NCBI GenBank assembly: GCA_002633005.1
Contig: NMRA01000131.1
Location: 361,798-425,797, forward strand
Source of the DNA: Phoronis australis
Lineage: Eukaryota > Phoronida > Phoronidae
Reading direction: 5' to 3'
DNA: 64,000 nucleotides
A program made the position numbers and the translations under genes. This document shows, piece after piece, positions 14,701 to 23,655 of the stretch. Positions within the stretch are counted from its first letter, which is position 1; every line of letters begins with the position of its first letter. The notes under the pieces are model-generated. The model was not told the origin of the DNA. It saw only the letters and a list, made by a program, of their open reading frames with translations, and made no database searches.

Positions 14701-17700
14701 CATCTAAATTCTGACAGTAATTCACATATCAATATTCACCTGCAGAGCTCCAATCATTGTTATCAGCAGTGCTCTTTCAATGACTTTGCAATAATAGACC
14801 AGGCAGTAACAACAAAGGAGCTTAAAATTCGTGAGGCTTTACATATCAGTTGGTGTAAGCCCAATCTCAATAGGCAACTGACACACCACAGGTTGTCATT
14901 GTTGGTCTAGTTCATTGTCACTCCCTGTAACTGACTCTATCTGTGCTTCATTACTTGTTGCTGGGCCTAGCTAGGTGGCCACTGTATTATGACTTCTGAA
15001 GATGGTGTTTAATAAATGACACCGAAACATGTCAAGTTTTAAAACCGTTGTTGTTTTCGTGAACATAACCTGCCAAAAATGAAAAAATGAATTTAAGCCA
15101 GTTTAGCTCATAGAATCTGTCTCAAAGCATAACATGGTTTGATTTCTGCCACCATCAATAACAGATTAATGAGAATATTTCAATCGTTTTGGTGTTGAAC
15201 AAGTGAACCCTAAAATTGCGAATTCAATCGCAAATTCCAAAATTGCGCATTTACTCATTGCCCGTGACTTGAGTTATCGGCTCGTTGGGCAACAATTCAA
15301 AATCGTATGAGTGTGGTAATGTTTCAAGACTCAAAGCGCTTTGGTTTATGTTTCACCATTGACAATAAAACACCGGCGAAATGCGTGGTTTTAAACAGTA
15401 AATGAAAACTATGGGCACTTATAATTGTTTTAATGTCGTTGTCTTCCACGATTTCGAGAATTGACGCTCTCACGAGGTGAATAAGCTACACTGATGACGA
15501 ACTCTTTCTTCAATACCTTGTACTTATTGCTACTGACGTAAGCGCTAACTAAACGTTGAAAACAATATTTTGGATTGGCTGCAAAACACATGGTCTCTTA
15601 TTAGCAATTAGTGTCAAAATAAAGACGGTGTAAAAAACAGTAGTGCAGATATAAAAATAAAATGAGCGAACACGCTACAGGTTTTCGGGTACAGATCGTC
15701 TCGAGAGGACTCGGTAAACCCACAACTTTCAATTAATATTATACCGTTTTCAGCATTAGTATTAAAGGGTCCTCCCGAAACTGTTGATATTTTCCTAAGC
15801 CGGGCGCAAAACGTAAAGCGGAGGAGGGGTTAACGGTTGTTGCATGGTTTTATTTATTTATTTTGAAAATTTTGGTGCATATCAGCTATGGGATGGACTT
15901 ATATATGTCTTCGTATACAGGAGAGAAAAGTCGGCATTTTGAAAGTACTGTTTATTGGAAAGAGGGTCTGGCAAAAAAGAATTCTTGAACTCTTCATCCA
16001 AATTTTGCTCAATCCTGGTTTTTCTTAAACTTTTGGCGCCACTACACAGCGAGACTGTAGCCGCGAACAAATGACCGTAGACACGGCACTCGCCTAGAAA
16101 ACAAATTTGCGGGGTAGGCCAGGTTTGGCGACAGTTTTGAGTTGCGCATTGTAAGTGGGTTCAGTGAATTTGGTTTGCTTGTGCTCGTGAGAAGTTCACT
16201 AGTTCGGTTGTAGATTTCATTTACTTCAATGTGGTGGCCTCGTATAGCAGTGACTGAGGAATATTTTGCAGTTTCAACTAGCCCTAAACAACTCAGAGTT
16301 GCAAAATACCTGATTGGATGGCAAATACTTTGGACCACGTTTGCGGAATCTGTAGTAGTGAATTTGCATTCGGAATATAGTATTAGCAGGTGTCGAGGAT
16401 TGCCGGAGGGGAATTGTGAGGCCGGGATGGTTGCCACATTTTTCTGAGACTAGCTTCCTTTTCATTGGCAATAAAGAGACAAAGATTACTAAGCGGAAGT
16501 TGCAATTTAGCAGGAAATTCAAACACTTCACATTACTCGGCTGGTGAGCATTCAACTTTTACCGGATTCTATAACTGGAGGGTTTTGTCAGACTGAATAC
16601 ACTGTCTCTTAGATCATACTAATTTCATGCGAATGGTGGCTCTGGGGTGAAAATTCTTGATTTGGCATATTTTGTATTGTTTTTAAGTAACCGGTTGCTC
16701 TTGCAGTTGTAAAATACGGAAAATCACTTTGGAATCAGTTTTATTAGATTTTGTAGATGGTTTTTGAAGTTTTTCAACCAGTATAACCACGGTTCATTTT
16801 GTTCAGGTTTTGTGCACCGAGAGGTGAAGCTGTCTCATTACACCTGTTTTTTCAAGCTCAAAACTAGAAAAAATGAGTGCCACTTATGAGGAGGGTTAGC
16901 CTCGAAACTGATAAGTTGGTTTGAAGGTGATGTTGATGTGTATATTTTGCACCAATTTTGTATAATAGAAAGAAGCACTTGGAATGACTCATCTAACTGT
17001 GTATGGATTTTTGGCTTTTGGTCAGAACGAGAAATTACATTGGAAGTGATCTTGATCATTGTATTTGGTACCGTCATTTCTTATTTCAATCAACCAAAGT
17101 GAAAACGAGTGATTAGGCGAGATCTTGTGAAAAGTCTGTCGCATCCGAGGTACAACGTAATCTGTACAAGGTGTTCGATTTAGTCATTAAAAATCCATGC
17201 AATTAAACTTTGTTCCTTGAAGCGTTGTGATTAGTAATTCATCAAAATATTTTATTTGTTGCTGAACTTCCAGATGTTAGAAAAGTGAACAATTGGTCAA
17301 TTGTGCACACGCACCACGTTGTCATAGTAATGCACATTTCTAGCAAGAGACGTCTCCTTTACTTCATAAGCCAACGCGCGTTTTATCTTACTGATATCTG
17401 GCCAGAGTTGCATCCATTTGTGTCACCACATGGGGTGTTTTCAGTTGAAAAAGCGTCATATCATCTCATATTCTACCACATTATCGTACTATCTTATCGC
17501 ATAATATCAGGCATTAAAAGCAATTTATGCTTTTGACGACTGGGTTTCATTTCTTCTGCTTCTCCGCTTACTCGTAAATGTATCCGATAACCGAGATTTT
17601 CGAGTTTTCCTAGCCACACGTTGTTTAGAAGTTCTTGGTGAGGGGTTCGAACCGTGTTCATCACCTGGAGGCCTGTTCTTGAAGAGTCTAGAGCCAGAAG

Positions 17701-19596
17701 TTGATTTTTTTGTCTTATGACTTTGACAGGCTACGGGATTCTTTTTTTACTTCAAGACAGCTTTTCTACCTTTTAGTCTTAGCCTGATTGCGTGAACAGG
17801 CTTAGCTATCCGTAGACTGACTTTCGACAAACATCAAAAGACAATGGACTCTACGAAAAACTGCCATCTGGTGTCCCTCTCATCTGGAACAGACGATCAC
17901 ATCAAGCTTCGCTACGTGCCTAGCCAGCACGTGCTGGCTACTGACCACCTAGCGGCACTCAGGGAACCAGCGAGCACATCACGCGTTCCGGGAAATATTA
18001 GCTTTTTATCATAAGTACTATAATTACAATCATTCTGTAATTATTGTTCAATTCACAATTAAACTGCGATCAACCTGCGTTCCATCGAAGACTCAAATTT
18101 TTCAGATCACTTGCCGCTATAACATTGATCTCAGCATGTTTCTTACTCAGACAAGTATTGATTTTTGCTCTTGTAAAGAATTGACAGTTACTCATTGCTC
18201 GATACCATGCGCAGCAAATAAAATGACACGGCGTGATAAGTCAACTTGCGGAGCCAGATCCCAATAATAAACCTCCAGTTCTTTTCAAGTCCAGGAGTAG
18301 CACTTATTTTTACTAATAAATAATCTAAGATCAAATTCATAAGAGCAAATGGCCTAACTAGAAAGGTCTTTTTGTGACTGAAACCGTGTTTATAATAGGT
18401 TTAAATATTACATTAAATTGGCATTTGCAAGCGCTCCAGTAGTAATTTAAAACTAGGCCTATTCATACGAACTCATACTCCGTCGGTGCAAGTTCCGCCT
18501 CGGCATAGGAGTCTATGTGCACCAGCATAACCCCTCATTCGCGATTTCATATCCGCGGAATATCGAGATTGCCGGCGCCATTTAGCATATCTTTTTCATT
18601 TCTTTAGCTTGCGGCTACTCTGCTAAGAGTGCGCTTTTACTGCTAAAAGGCGTGCTTCAAGGGATCAACCAGTGCCGCCATCTAGCGTTCGATCTTTGAA
18701 CAAGAAGCTGTCAGTCTTCAGCAACAATGAGTTTTCAGTTCTTCCATAGCTCCCTCCTTATCTGAGTAAGCGCTATAAATTAATATGAATTGTATGGGAA
18801 ACATGCTCAGGAATAGGATAGCGCTAGAAAGCTTCGATTTCATTTACGTTATTTTTTTGAAAACCCTTGTAAAGATACAATTATTGTGTCTTCCCCTTAA
18901 TTTCACACCATCATCATCTGTAGGAGATTTAAGTTTTAATTAACAGAGGTTACTCACTCAGTCTCGCAACAACAATGACGTGTTACTAGTAGTAGGAGTT
19001 AAACAACTGCAACAATCCCTCCCTCACATCACTCATATGTCAGCACATTGTTATTAATATTTCAATAGGACGTGTTATAGTTTATCTACTAAATGCCTGT
19101 ATATCACAGAAATAATCTAGCGAATTCCTGACAGTGACATTCTAGTTACCTACACTAAAGTACGAGACGAGTTTTATCCCTTACGGGTATTGTTGAGTCA
19201 TAGATTGATCTAATAATTTATCGATCGGCCATTTACATGTCCCTATTTGTTTATTCACAGTGTGATAAAATCCATCCGCGCTGTTACACAAACCTCACCC
19301 CTACTATTGCGTTGACATGAATGAACATTTATTGCGCGGAAATACTTAAGTGGGTTTGCGTTAGAAATGACGTATTCCATGAATCAAACATTACCAAGTG
19401 TCGTGACTGCAAAAACTCAGGCCAATAATTCAAAATGTTTTCTAACCGTTTCTTGTTCGTCTGATTTGTTTTTTTCATCGTGTAAGGCTCGCCGTATCCG
19501 TTCCAGTGACTCTACTGTGAACGGAGTAAATACCGGCATATCCCCCTCATTGTCGCCTTCATAGTACGCCTCATCAATATGCTCCTCGTCGGCCAT
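21..19596 (-). CDS. Gene B: second Nav channel alpha subunit, N-terminus and domain I (7 exons, partial)
   Basis: Exons in transcript order: 19596-19447, 10663-10508, 8949-8831, 6817-6734, 5490-5362, 2224-2103, 221-21. All phases agree and give about 285 residues from the initiator methionine to the DI pore turret. Landmarks match Nav alpha subunits: [16 protein letters not shown], the [13 protein letters not shown] box, [19 protein letters not shown] before S1, [20 protein letters not shown] (S2-S3), S4 [20 protein letters not shown], and S5. The gene lies 22.9 kb downstream of gene A on the same strand, so the two are tandem duplicates. The rest (DI pore to C-terminus) is beyond position 1, so Nav1 versus Nav2 cannot be settled from the filter. 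Introns are 1.9-8.8 kb. Confidence 0.93.
222..2102. other. Gene B intron 6
   Basis: No coding signal that I recognise on either strand. The few open frames between 940 and 1410 overlap on opposite strands and match nothing I know. GT and AG edges fit the flanking exons. Confidence 0.6.
2103..2224 (-). CDS. Gene B exon 6: domain I S3-S4 loop and S4 voltage sensor
   Basis: 122 bp, entering with one base to finish Ala and leaving with one base of Gly. The acceptor is TCTTATTTCAG and the donor is CCGG/GTATGA. It encodes [20 protein letters not shown] then [21 protein letters not shown]4 has R-x-x-R-x-x-R-x-x-K, as in all Nav domain I. The exon is 30 bp longer than the 92-bp vertebrate equivalent; the ten extra residues lie in the extracellular S3-S4 loop. 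Confidence 0.94.
2225..5361. other. Gene B intron 5 with a degenerate tandem duplication
   Basis: An intron with no recognisable gene. It contains several AAGATGGCGG-type motifs (3535-3560, 3681, 3841) and, at 4215-4580, two diverged tandem copies of a unit of about 180 bp. Each copy has a CATCATCTCC / GTCGTCGTCTTTTC simple-repeat core, followed by the shared phrase TTTCGCCAAGT and TCGCTC. Confidence 0.5.
4215..4580. repeat. Diverged tandem duplication, about 180-bp unit, CAT/GTC-rich
   Basis: Copy one (about 4215-4385) and copy two (about 4386-4580) share the order TAGCC-T-T / TTCGTCAT-TGAATG / CATCATC-CCACCATCGTC / CTTCGTCATCATCTC / GTCGTCTTTTCT / TTTCGCCAAGT. Much of the similarity is in trinucleotide-like tracts, so some may be convergence. 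The nonrepetitive ends (TTTCGCCAAGTxTCGCTC) argue for real duplication. Confidence 0.55.
5362..5490 (-). CDS. Gene B exon 5: domain I S2-S3
   Basis: 129 bp, the same as I recall for vertebrate SCN exon 4, phases 2 in and 2 out. The acceptor is GCTATTACAG and the donor is AGC/GTGAGT. The translation includes [20 protein letters not shown] and then [20 protein letters not shown]. The S2 acidic residue (E in TAEAIVKI) and the S3 aspartate (WLDF) are the countercharges of the voltage-sensor gating pore. This is one of the best conserved parts of the gene. Confidence 0.95.
6734..6817 (-). CDS. Gene B exon 4: domain I S1 and S1-S2 loop
   Basis: 84 bp, starting with the last base of a Pro codon and ending with two bases of a Glu codon. 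The donor is GTAGA/GTAAGT. It encodes [20 protein letters not shown] then FEYGKEV. This matches the Nav S1 block FSMLIMCTILTNCVFMTM; the vertebrate exon here is 90 bp, so the S1-S2 loop is two residues shorter. The 5' edge is set by the AC end of the U12 intron: using the nearby CAG would put TAG in frame. Confidence 0.9.
6891..7080 (+). repeat. Dispersed repeat, partner of 17361-17580
   Basis: It shares CTTCATAAGCCAAC, TTACTGATATC, and a longer block TGCTTTTGAYGACTGGGYTT followed by CATTTCTTCT and CTCGTAAAT with the copy at 17361-17580. Insertions of different length lie between blocks, so this is an old interspersed repeat, not a tandem array. Class unknown. Confidence 0.6.
7985..8270 (+). 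pseudogene. Decayed LINE reverse transcriptase fragment
   Basis: Within the U12 intron, the plus strand at about 8000-8110 reads LNGQCRDF[19 protein letters not shown]. This matches the RT motif B block of CR1/L2/Jockey-like LINEs (VNG-CS-VTSGVPQGSVLGPLLFL). A frame change about 20 codons upstream, stops after the motif, and loss of the YxDD block show it is dead. A faint continuation at 8225-8250 ([13 protein letters not shown]) resembles the LQ-DLD-L-W region that follows. It lies antisense to gene B. Confidence 0.55.
8629..8720. repeat. (ATG)n microsatellite
   Basis: About 30 copies of ATG/GAT with a single ATG to GTG interruption. It is intronic in gene B and reads as CAT repeats in the transcript. 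It generates spurious poly-Met and poly-Ile frames. Confidence 0.95.
8720..8766. repeat. (GGGGAT)n microsatellite
   Basis: About seven and a half copies of GGGGAT directly abutting the ATG array; it apparently arose from it by G-run expansion. Runs of four G at 6-bp spacing on the plus strand make a G-quadruplex possible on the template strand of gene B. Confidence 0.93.
8831..8949 (-). CDS. Gene B exon 3: pre-S1 region, followed by a U12-type intron
   Basis: 119 bp, exactly the length I recall for vertebrate SCN exon 2; enters phase 0, leaves with two bases (CC). The acceptor is CATTTTGTAG before GTGTTT. The translation is [20 protein letters not shown] followed by [20 protein letters not shown]. 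It aligns with the Nav block RFSATPALYMLSPFNPIRR and the start of S1. It is more diverged than the flanking exons (SPYSRLRR for SPFNPIRR), but the length, phase and splice sites leave little doubt. The exon ends at the U12 donor ATATCCTTTTT, not at GT. Confidence 0.88.
10508..10663 (-). CDS. Gene B exon 2: N-terminal cytoplasmic region up to S1
   Basis: 156 bp, 52 codons, phase 0 at both ends. The acceptor is TTTCTTGTCAG before AAAGAG and the donor is GAG/GTAAAT. It encodes a charged stretch, then [14 protein letters not shown] and [19 protein letters not shown]. The L-AG-LP and PLEDLDPYY-NK blocks are diagnostic of Nav N-termini. It is 8.8 kb from exon 1. That intron contains a Penelope-like element, a duplicated coding-like segment and other dispersed repeats. 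Confidence 0.92.
12802..13662 (+). repeat. Two copies of a coding-like segment, 665 bp apart
   Basis: Copies at 12802-12981 and 13467-13662 are in direct orientation. Both open with TTAATAACACCGAGTACGTA and carry an open plus-strand frame. Copy one reads [20 protein letters not shown] then [18 protein letters not shown]. Copy two reads [20 protein letters not shown] then [18 protein letters not shown]. Differences include silent third-position changes (CCG/CCA, TAC/TAT, TCT/TCC) and conservative replacements. Copy two has about 15 bp more in the middle. I do not recognise the protein. They lie in gene B intron 1, antisense to it, and could be duplicated exons of a retro-inserted gene or part of a transposon. 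Confidence 0.6.
14160..14202 (-). ncRNA. Hammerhead-like motif in the Penelope-like terminal arm (left, inverted copy)
   Basis: Exact inverted counterpart of the motif at 14991-15033: on the minus strand it reads CTGAAGA, stem GGTGT/ACACC, CGAAAC. The two copies in opposite orientation would let each strand of the element carry one. Confidence 0.33.
14398..14910 (+). pseudogene. GIY-YIG endonuclease region of the Penelope-like element
   Basis: The frame is open from about 14398 to the TAG at 14908. It reads [20 protein letters not shown], then [38 protein letters not shown], and the nuclease core [20 protein letters not shown] with KEHL. VVYKF-C-x-x-C-x-x-x-YIGET-R-x-L-x-x-R-x-x-EH is diagnostic of Penelope elements: the Y and YIG, the catalytic R and a downstream E are present. 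An in-phase continuation upstream ([20 protein letters not shown]) is in another frame, so there is a frameshift near 14,390. The RT domain is missing, so the copy is 5'-truncated and inactive. Confidence 0.85.
14991..15033 (+). ncRNA. Hammerhead-like motif in the Penelope-like terminal arm (right copy)
   Basis: The segment reads CTGAAGA, then a stem GGTGT...ACACC closed by TTTAATAAATG, then CGAAACATGTC. The order CUGANGA - stem II - GAAA is that of hammerhead ribozymes, which Penelope-like elements are known to encode in their terminal repeats. The conserved CUGAUGA is CUGAAGA here and stem III is short, so self-cleavage is doubtful. The same motif occurs inverted at 14160-14202. Confidence 0.35.
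17361..17580 (+). repeat. Dispersed repeat, partner of 6891-7080
   Basis: Second copy of the repeat described at 6891-7080, in the same orientation, inside gene B intron 1. The block around TTTGACGACTGGGTTTCATT is the best conserved part. Confidence 0.6.
19447..19596 (-). CDS. Gene B exon 1: start codon and N-terminal cytoplasmic region
   Basis: 150 bp, 50 codons. The ATG context AACGATGG has A at -3 and G at +4. The protein starts [20 protein letters not shown] and then [20 protein letters not shown], which is the conserved Nav F-x-PFT-x-ESL-x-xI-x-xR box (human SCN: FTRESLAAIE-type). It ends KNKSDEQET at the donor ACG/GTTAGA, phase 0. The open frame continues past the donor into the intron and meets a stop after VRKHFELLA. 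The start was chosen because it is the first in-frame ATG after an apparent 3' splice site in the 5' UTR. Confidence 0.88.
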
Positions 19597-19622
19597 CGTT
19601 GGGTGGGTGTCAAGTCATCCGG
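19597..19622 (-). promoter_or_regulatory. Gene B 5' UTR with 3' splice site and a two-codon upstream ORF
   Basis: Just upstream of the ATG, TGGTCTTTTCCAG is a good 3' splice site ending at 19,623, so the leader probably starts on a noncoding exon further right (not located). Within the 26-nt leader an ATG at 19618-19616 is followed by one codon and TGA (ATG ACT TGA), a minimal upstream ORF ending 13 nt before the main start. Such short uORFs can lower initiation downstream; that effect here is inference. Confidence 0.5.
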
Positions 19623-22600
19623 CTGGAAAAGACCAGATGAAAAGACATTATGAAACTTAACATAAATCTCAAAACTAAGTTCCGCAGCGTAACTGTAACT
19701 GCGTTAAACTAAATGAAACGGTCTGTGTTTACTAATCTTCTTGAACATGTCACTATTCCTAATCAGTCATCAATAAGGCAGTGTAACATCACTATTCATG
19801 TAAACTGACTTTTTATTTGAGGTCATAATGTGTTATACAAACATTACCGGCAAAAGCTATTTACGAGGTTTTAAGCATACCATGTTTTCCGACTACTATA
19901 GAATTGTAACGATATTTTATGAAAAGATCATAACTAAGTTAGTCATACGTTTTTTGGTCCTAATTTCCAAGCAATTGAAGAAATGATCATAATTCATACT
20001 TGTATGTGTTCACTGAGTAGGACATTTTTGGCAATTTGATCAAACATTTCCTAGAGAAAATAGTTAAGAACGAAAGTCACAAAATGGATGCTTCAAAGTG
20101 ATGCAATATTTTAGAAAGATGGCTTTGGTTTGACATTCTAAAATATGTATATCGTCATTTAAACATTAAAAACACGAAAAACCCGCACAAATTTGTTTCA
20201 GATATTCTCTTGGCATGACAGCAATAGCACAGTGCCGGATAGAGGTCTCCTTCGTCCTGAAGGTAGGAAAACGCGTCGTTATATTGGCCTAGTTTTAGCA
20301 ATGTCGGGCCGATTCCACGAATCACTTTGGAAAATATTGCATCCAAGGATACTTTTTGCTGTCGAAGTTGCAGCCCACAGCACAGCAGTAAAACCTCGTT
20401 GGCGTTGAAAGGTCGAATACAGTTAACGCACTTGAGAAAAACTTGAAAAGCAAGACACCATCAAATAACATGCGAATCCCCATGCCGCAAAAACGAGGCT
20501 AGAGAACTGCTTGACAGATGTTGCACCATTTTGGGTAGATACGGCATGATTCAAGTGTTGCTGTGTAATCCGGGACCGTCCTACTAGTTTGTACCTTCAC
20601 AGGATCTTGAATGGTTACTTGCCGTTCTCGATGACTAGGAGTTGCCCAGTTTTGGACGCGTTGGTCAACTCCATCCAAACTGACAACTTTTAGTTGCTTG
20701 TTGATGCCTTGCATGATATGTTCAGCGACGTTAATCATTTAATTATGTCGTGCAATGGTTCGAGACATCGTTTGTGACTAATCTTTGAGCAGCCTTTGTC
20801 CATTATTTGTCTTTTACGTAGTGAATAAGAAGGAAAGACCTCGTTAAAGTCGCTATCAACTATGTTCTAGTGTTAAGAACGTCGACTTTCTTCACGTGGA
20901 TTACACTGATATAGACATTTACTAAACTTTTCAAACTCACGCTCAACATTTTATACCAACAAGTCCTCTTAACCTTTCAAGTGTAAGTCATGTCTGAAAT
21001 ACGGTGACGCTTTATTACGTAAATCAGCCATTTGGTGACTCGTTCTTGATTACCTTTTTCTTAAAAGAATTTTATGTCATCAATGGATGAAAGCTCATAA
21101 GATATTCACCAAATCATCAGAAGTACCCGACTAAACATATCTACATTTGTAGACTATGTACATTTGCTCAAATTCCTGGAAAGATAAGGTAGTCACTTAC
21201 TTCTGAACAGTTTATGATCACGAAGTCTTCAACCGCAGTAATAGGAAAGAAATGGTCATGATACAATGAAAACGCGTGTACTGATTTTTATTCACATCTT
21301 GAAATCGTAAATTAAGGCTGTACTGTTTGTTGTCCATGGCACGCTGGCAGGAATTAAACCAGGTGTCTTGTGCGAACATTTAACAAAGCAAATAAGACAT
21401 GATGGTGGGCCAACTGCCAATCAGATGTTTTCTAAAAGTAGACCTAGGATGGTGAATTCAGTCTTTTGTGCAGAAATGAAGTAAAATCGTAAAATGGCAC
21501 CACCATTTATACCATACGAATTTAGGCGAATATTTTAATTCATTATCAATAATTTGAGAATATGTCGCGGAATATCATTAATCAACAGTAATATGACAAA
21601 ACGCGAATCATTTTCTGTGTAGAGATATACTTTGATGATACCAGGAACTCTGCTCATAGCTGTAATAACAATATCTGTGTTTACTCGAGCAACAGCTTTG
21701 CGGAAAAATACGCAATTTCATTCCGCAAAATTTCTGCAGTCAGCGAGCGTTCATATGACTCTGGTCACATTCCGCAATTTCTGTTACCTTAGTATTTACT
21801 AAACTATTACTCTAGTGTATCTTGAAACAACGAAAAACGGAAGTCAATTTTATGTTGTGGGTTTCATATTGCTTTATTTGTAATTTTTCTATGAGAGAAG
21901 GCAGCGTTTAATGTTCGGTCTTGAGATGGAACGTTTGGCTCAACTCGGTTGTCTGAGATCTCAGCGTCGTCAGCGATTAGCAGTGATGTTAATGTGCTCG
22001 TGAGTCGCAGGTTTGCAAGCGTGTCTCCTTATCAGACCACATCTTTTACAAAAGTAAAAAAATGAGGAAGCATTTACATATATGGCGGGAATGCCTGTGG
22101 CATGCGCAGTGCTGTGTCTTGTCCGTTTTCCGTTTTATGGCGAATAATAAATTACCAGGCTTATCTAAACAACTGTCACAGCGTCTGAAGCACTTTCCGC
22201 AATAAATTCTGCAAAACTTGGTGAAACGTGGAGTGCAGTAATTTTGCGTTCGCTCGATAACTTTTTCCGCATTTCCTACTCCACAAAATATTGCACAAAA
22301 TTTTCTGCAAAAGACTCGGAGATTCGCATGAACGGCTCTAATAATTACAAGACGATGAAAACGGGCCGATGTTTTAAGCTCTTTTCTATGCGTAATACAA
22401 TGCTCTTATTATGATGATGATTTCACAAACTTTCAGTCAGATGAGCCTCTTTGCTTTCTGAACTGCCCTGAAGTATGCAAAGCTGGTTACATATTTCTAT
22501 CATTCAGTGAAAATGTCTTGTACATTTTTGCTTGGCTTAATCTGATTTGGCGATGGGCTCAGATCTGCTTCCTAAACGCCACAAGCGAGTGCTTTATTGC

Positions 22601-23323
22601 ACCAACCTCGTTCTTCGGTCGTTATTTAAACTGCGAAAGCAACAGACGTTATCCAGGTATAGATAATGAATTGTAACAGAATACATCAACCGCTTGTAAT
22701 ACGCCGAGTTTCCATAAAATAAACTTATACGCAGAATAACACACATATGGAGAAGACATTTAAAATAGAAACAATTATAAAAATTGATAGCCATGATTTG
22801 TACCTACCCTTATCTGACCCGACGTAGCCTTTGTGTATTCTTTACACTGGCTGATCTAATAGCTTGGAGTGTTTACATACTCACGCTGATGGTGAGGGAC
22901 CCAAGGAATCAAACCATTTTTGCGTCAACTCTGCGGTAATATATGTTTTATTTTTAATCTAATTGAAAGCACCATTTGTATATAACTATGTGGTATTATC
23001 GCATTCGCATTATTGCATTACGGTGATTCATTTGTCTCCAATGAGGGTTTTGATGCACTAAATGGAGGGAAATATAATAATAGTGCCACTATGGGTTTGA
23101 CAATGCATGCCAACACGAAAACACAATTTAAGCAACAAGCTTAATTGCTTGTAGTAGTCCACTTTTAGAAAGCCCAGTACACTCAATTTTCTGAAGTAGA
23201 AAACTGACCTTTACGGGGGTGTGGCAGTGTAGTAGCAAATGACAGTTTGAATTAAGTAAGTTTGTTATAAAATTCCTATTTTTATTCAAATAATTTATAT
23301 AAAAACGGCGTAAAATGTGTATC

Positions 23324-23655
23324 GCAAACATTTCTAAGTTTGGTCAGCACGCCACCTATGGCCAAATCACGTGACCTAATGAATATAAGTCTGTGAAAAG
23401 GGACTCGAACCTGGGACCTTCAGCTAACCGTGCAGACGCTTTAGTCCACTGAGCCGTCGGAACCACCAGTCGAATGTACATCTCGCCCTTGAACTCCTGA
23501 GTGTACATATGCAAATCTTAAACCACCGTCTGCATGGTTTGCAGAAAATCTCAGGTTCTAGTTACGGTTGGGACAGCAATCTTTTTAGGCTGATATTCAT
23601 TAGGTCACGTGAAGTGGCCACAGGTGGTGTGCTAACCAAACTTAGAAATGCTTGC
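23324..23655. mobile_element. Palindromic tRNA-derived element, copy 1
   Basis: Imperfect inverted repeat about 332 bp long. The outer arms (GCAAACATTTCTAAGTTTGG ... at the left, its complement at the right) are about 58 bp and include CACGTGACCTAATGAATAT. Inside the left arm, on the minus strand, is a tRNA-like sequence with an A-box-like GGCTCAGTGG and a perfect B box GGTTCGAGTCC. The right half holds a decayed counterpart (CTGCATGGTTTGCAG, CAGGTTCTAGTT). A second element with the same core but different outer arms is at 52942-53327. Confidence 0.7.
23398..23476 (-). repeat. tRNA-like (SINE head) sequence
   Basis: The minus strand reads GTTCCGACGGCTCAGTGGAC ... GGTTCGAGTCC: Pol III A and B boxes about 35 nt apart. 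A clean acceptor stem and a proper anticodon arm are lacking, so I call it tRNA-derived rather than a working tRNA gene. Confidence 0.6.

Larger units (their letters stand above)
14126..15071 (+). mobile_element. Penelope-like retroelement fragment with inverted terminal arms and target-site duplication
   Basis: The outer arms, 14126-14240 and about 14955-15071, are near-perfect inverted copies. Between them is the 3' end of a Penelope-like element coding for a GIY-YIG domain. A 14-bp direct repeat, ATAACCTGCCAAAA, flanks it at 14086-14099 and 15065-15078, although about 26 bp separate the left copy from the left arm. The left arm is a shortened minus-oriented copy that fuses an early piece of the ORF to the 3' UTR. 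It meets the plus copy at a 25-bp perfect hairpin (14271-14295 with 14303-14327). Inverted or partly inverted termini are known for this retroelement class. Confidence 0.85.
10664..19446. other. Gene B intron 1 (8.8 kb)
   Basis: Apart from the duplicated coding-like segment and the Penelope-like fragment, I see no gene. At 17361-17580 and 18181-18300 are diverged copies of repeats also present in other gene B introns (6891-7080 and 5641-5740), sharing for example CTTCATAAGCCAAC and AATAAAATGACACG. Several open frames of 60-130 codons (for example 16042-16437 minus) have no recognisable motif. Confidence 0.5.

Noticed and set aside
16042-16437. 131-codon minus-strand open frame
   Set aside because: It lies in gene B intron 1 on the gene strand, but has no Nav similarity, no matching splice phases and no other motif.
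23398-23476. Functional tRNA gene
   Set aside because: A and B boxes are present but I could not form a sound acceptor stem or anticodon arm, and the unit lies in a palindrome shared with 53 kb. Called tRNA-derived instead.
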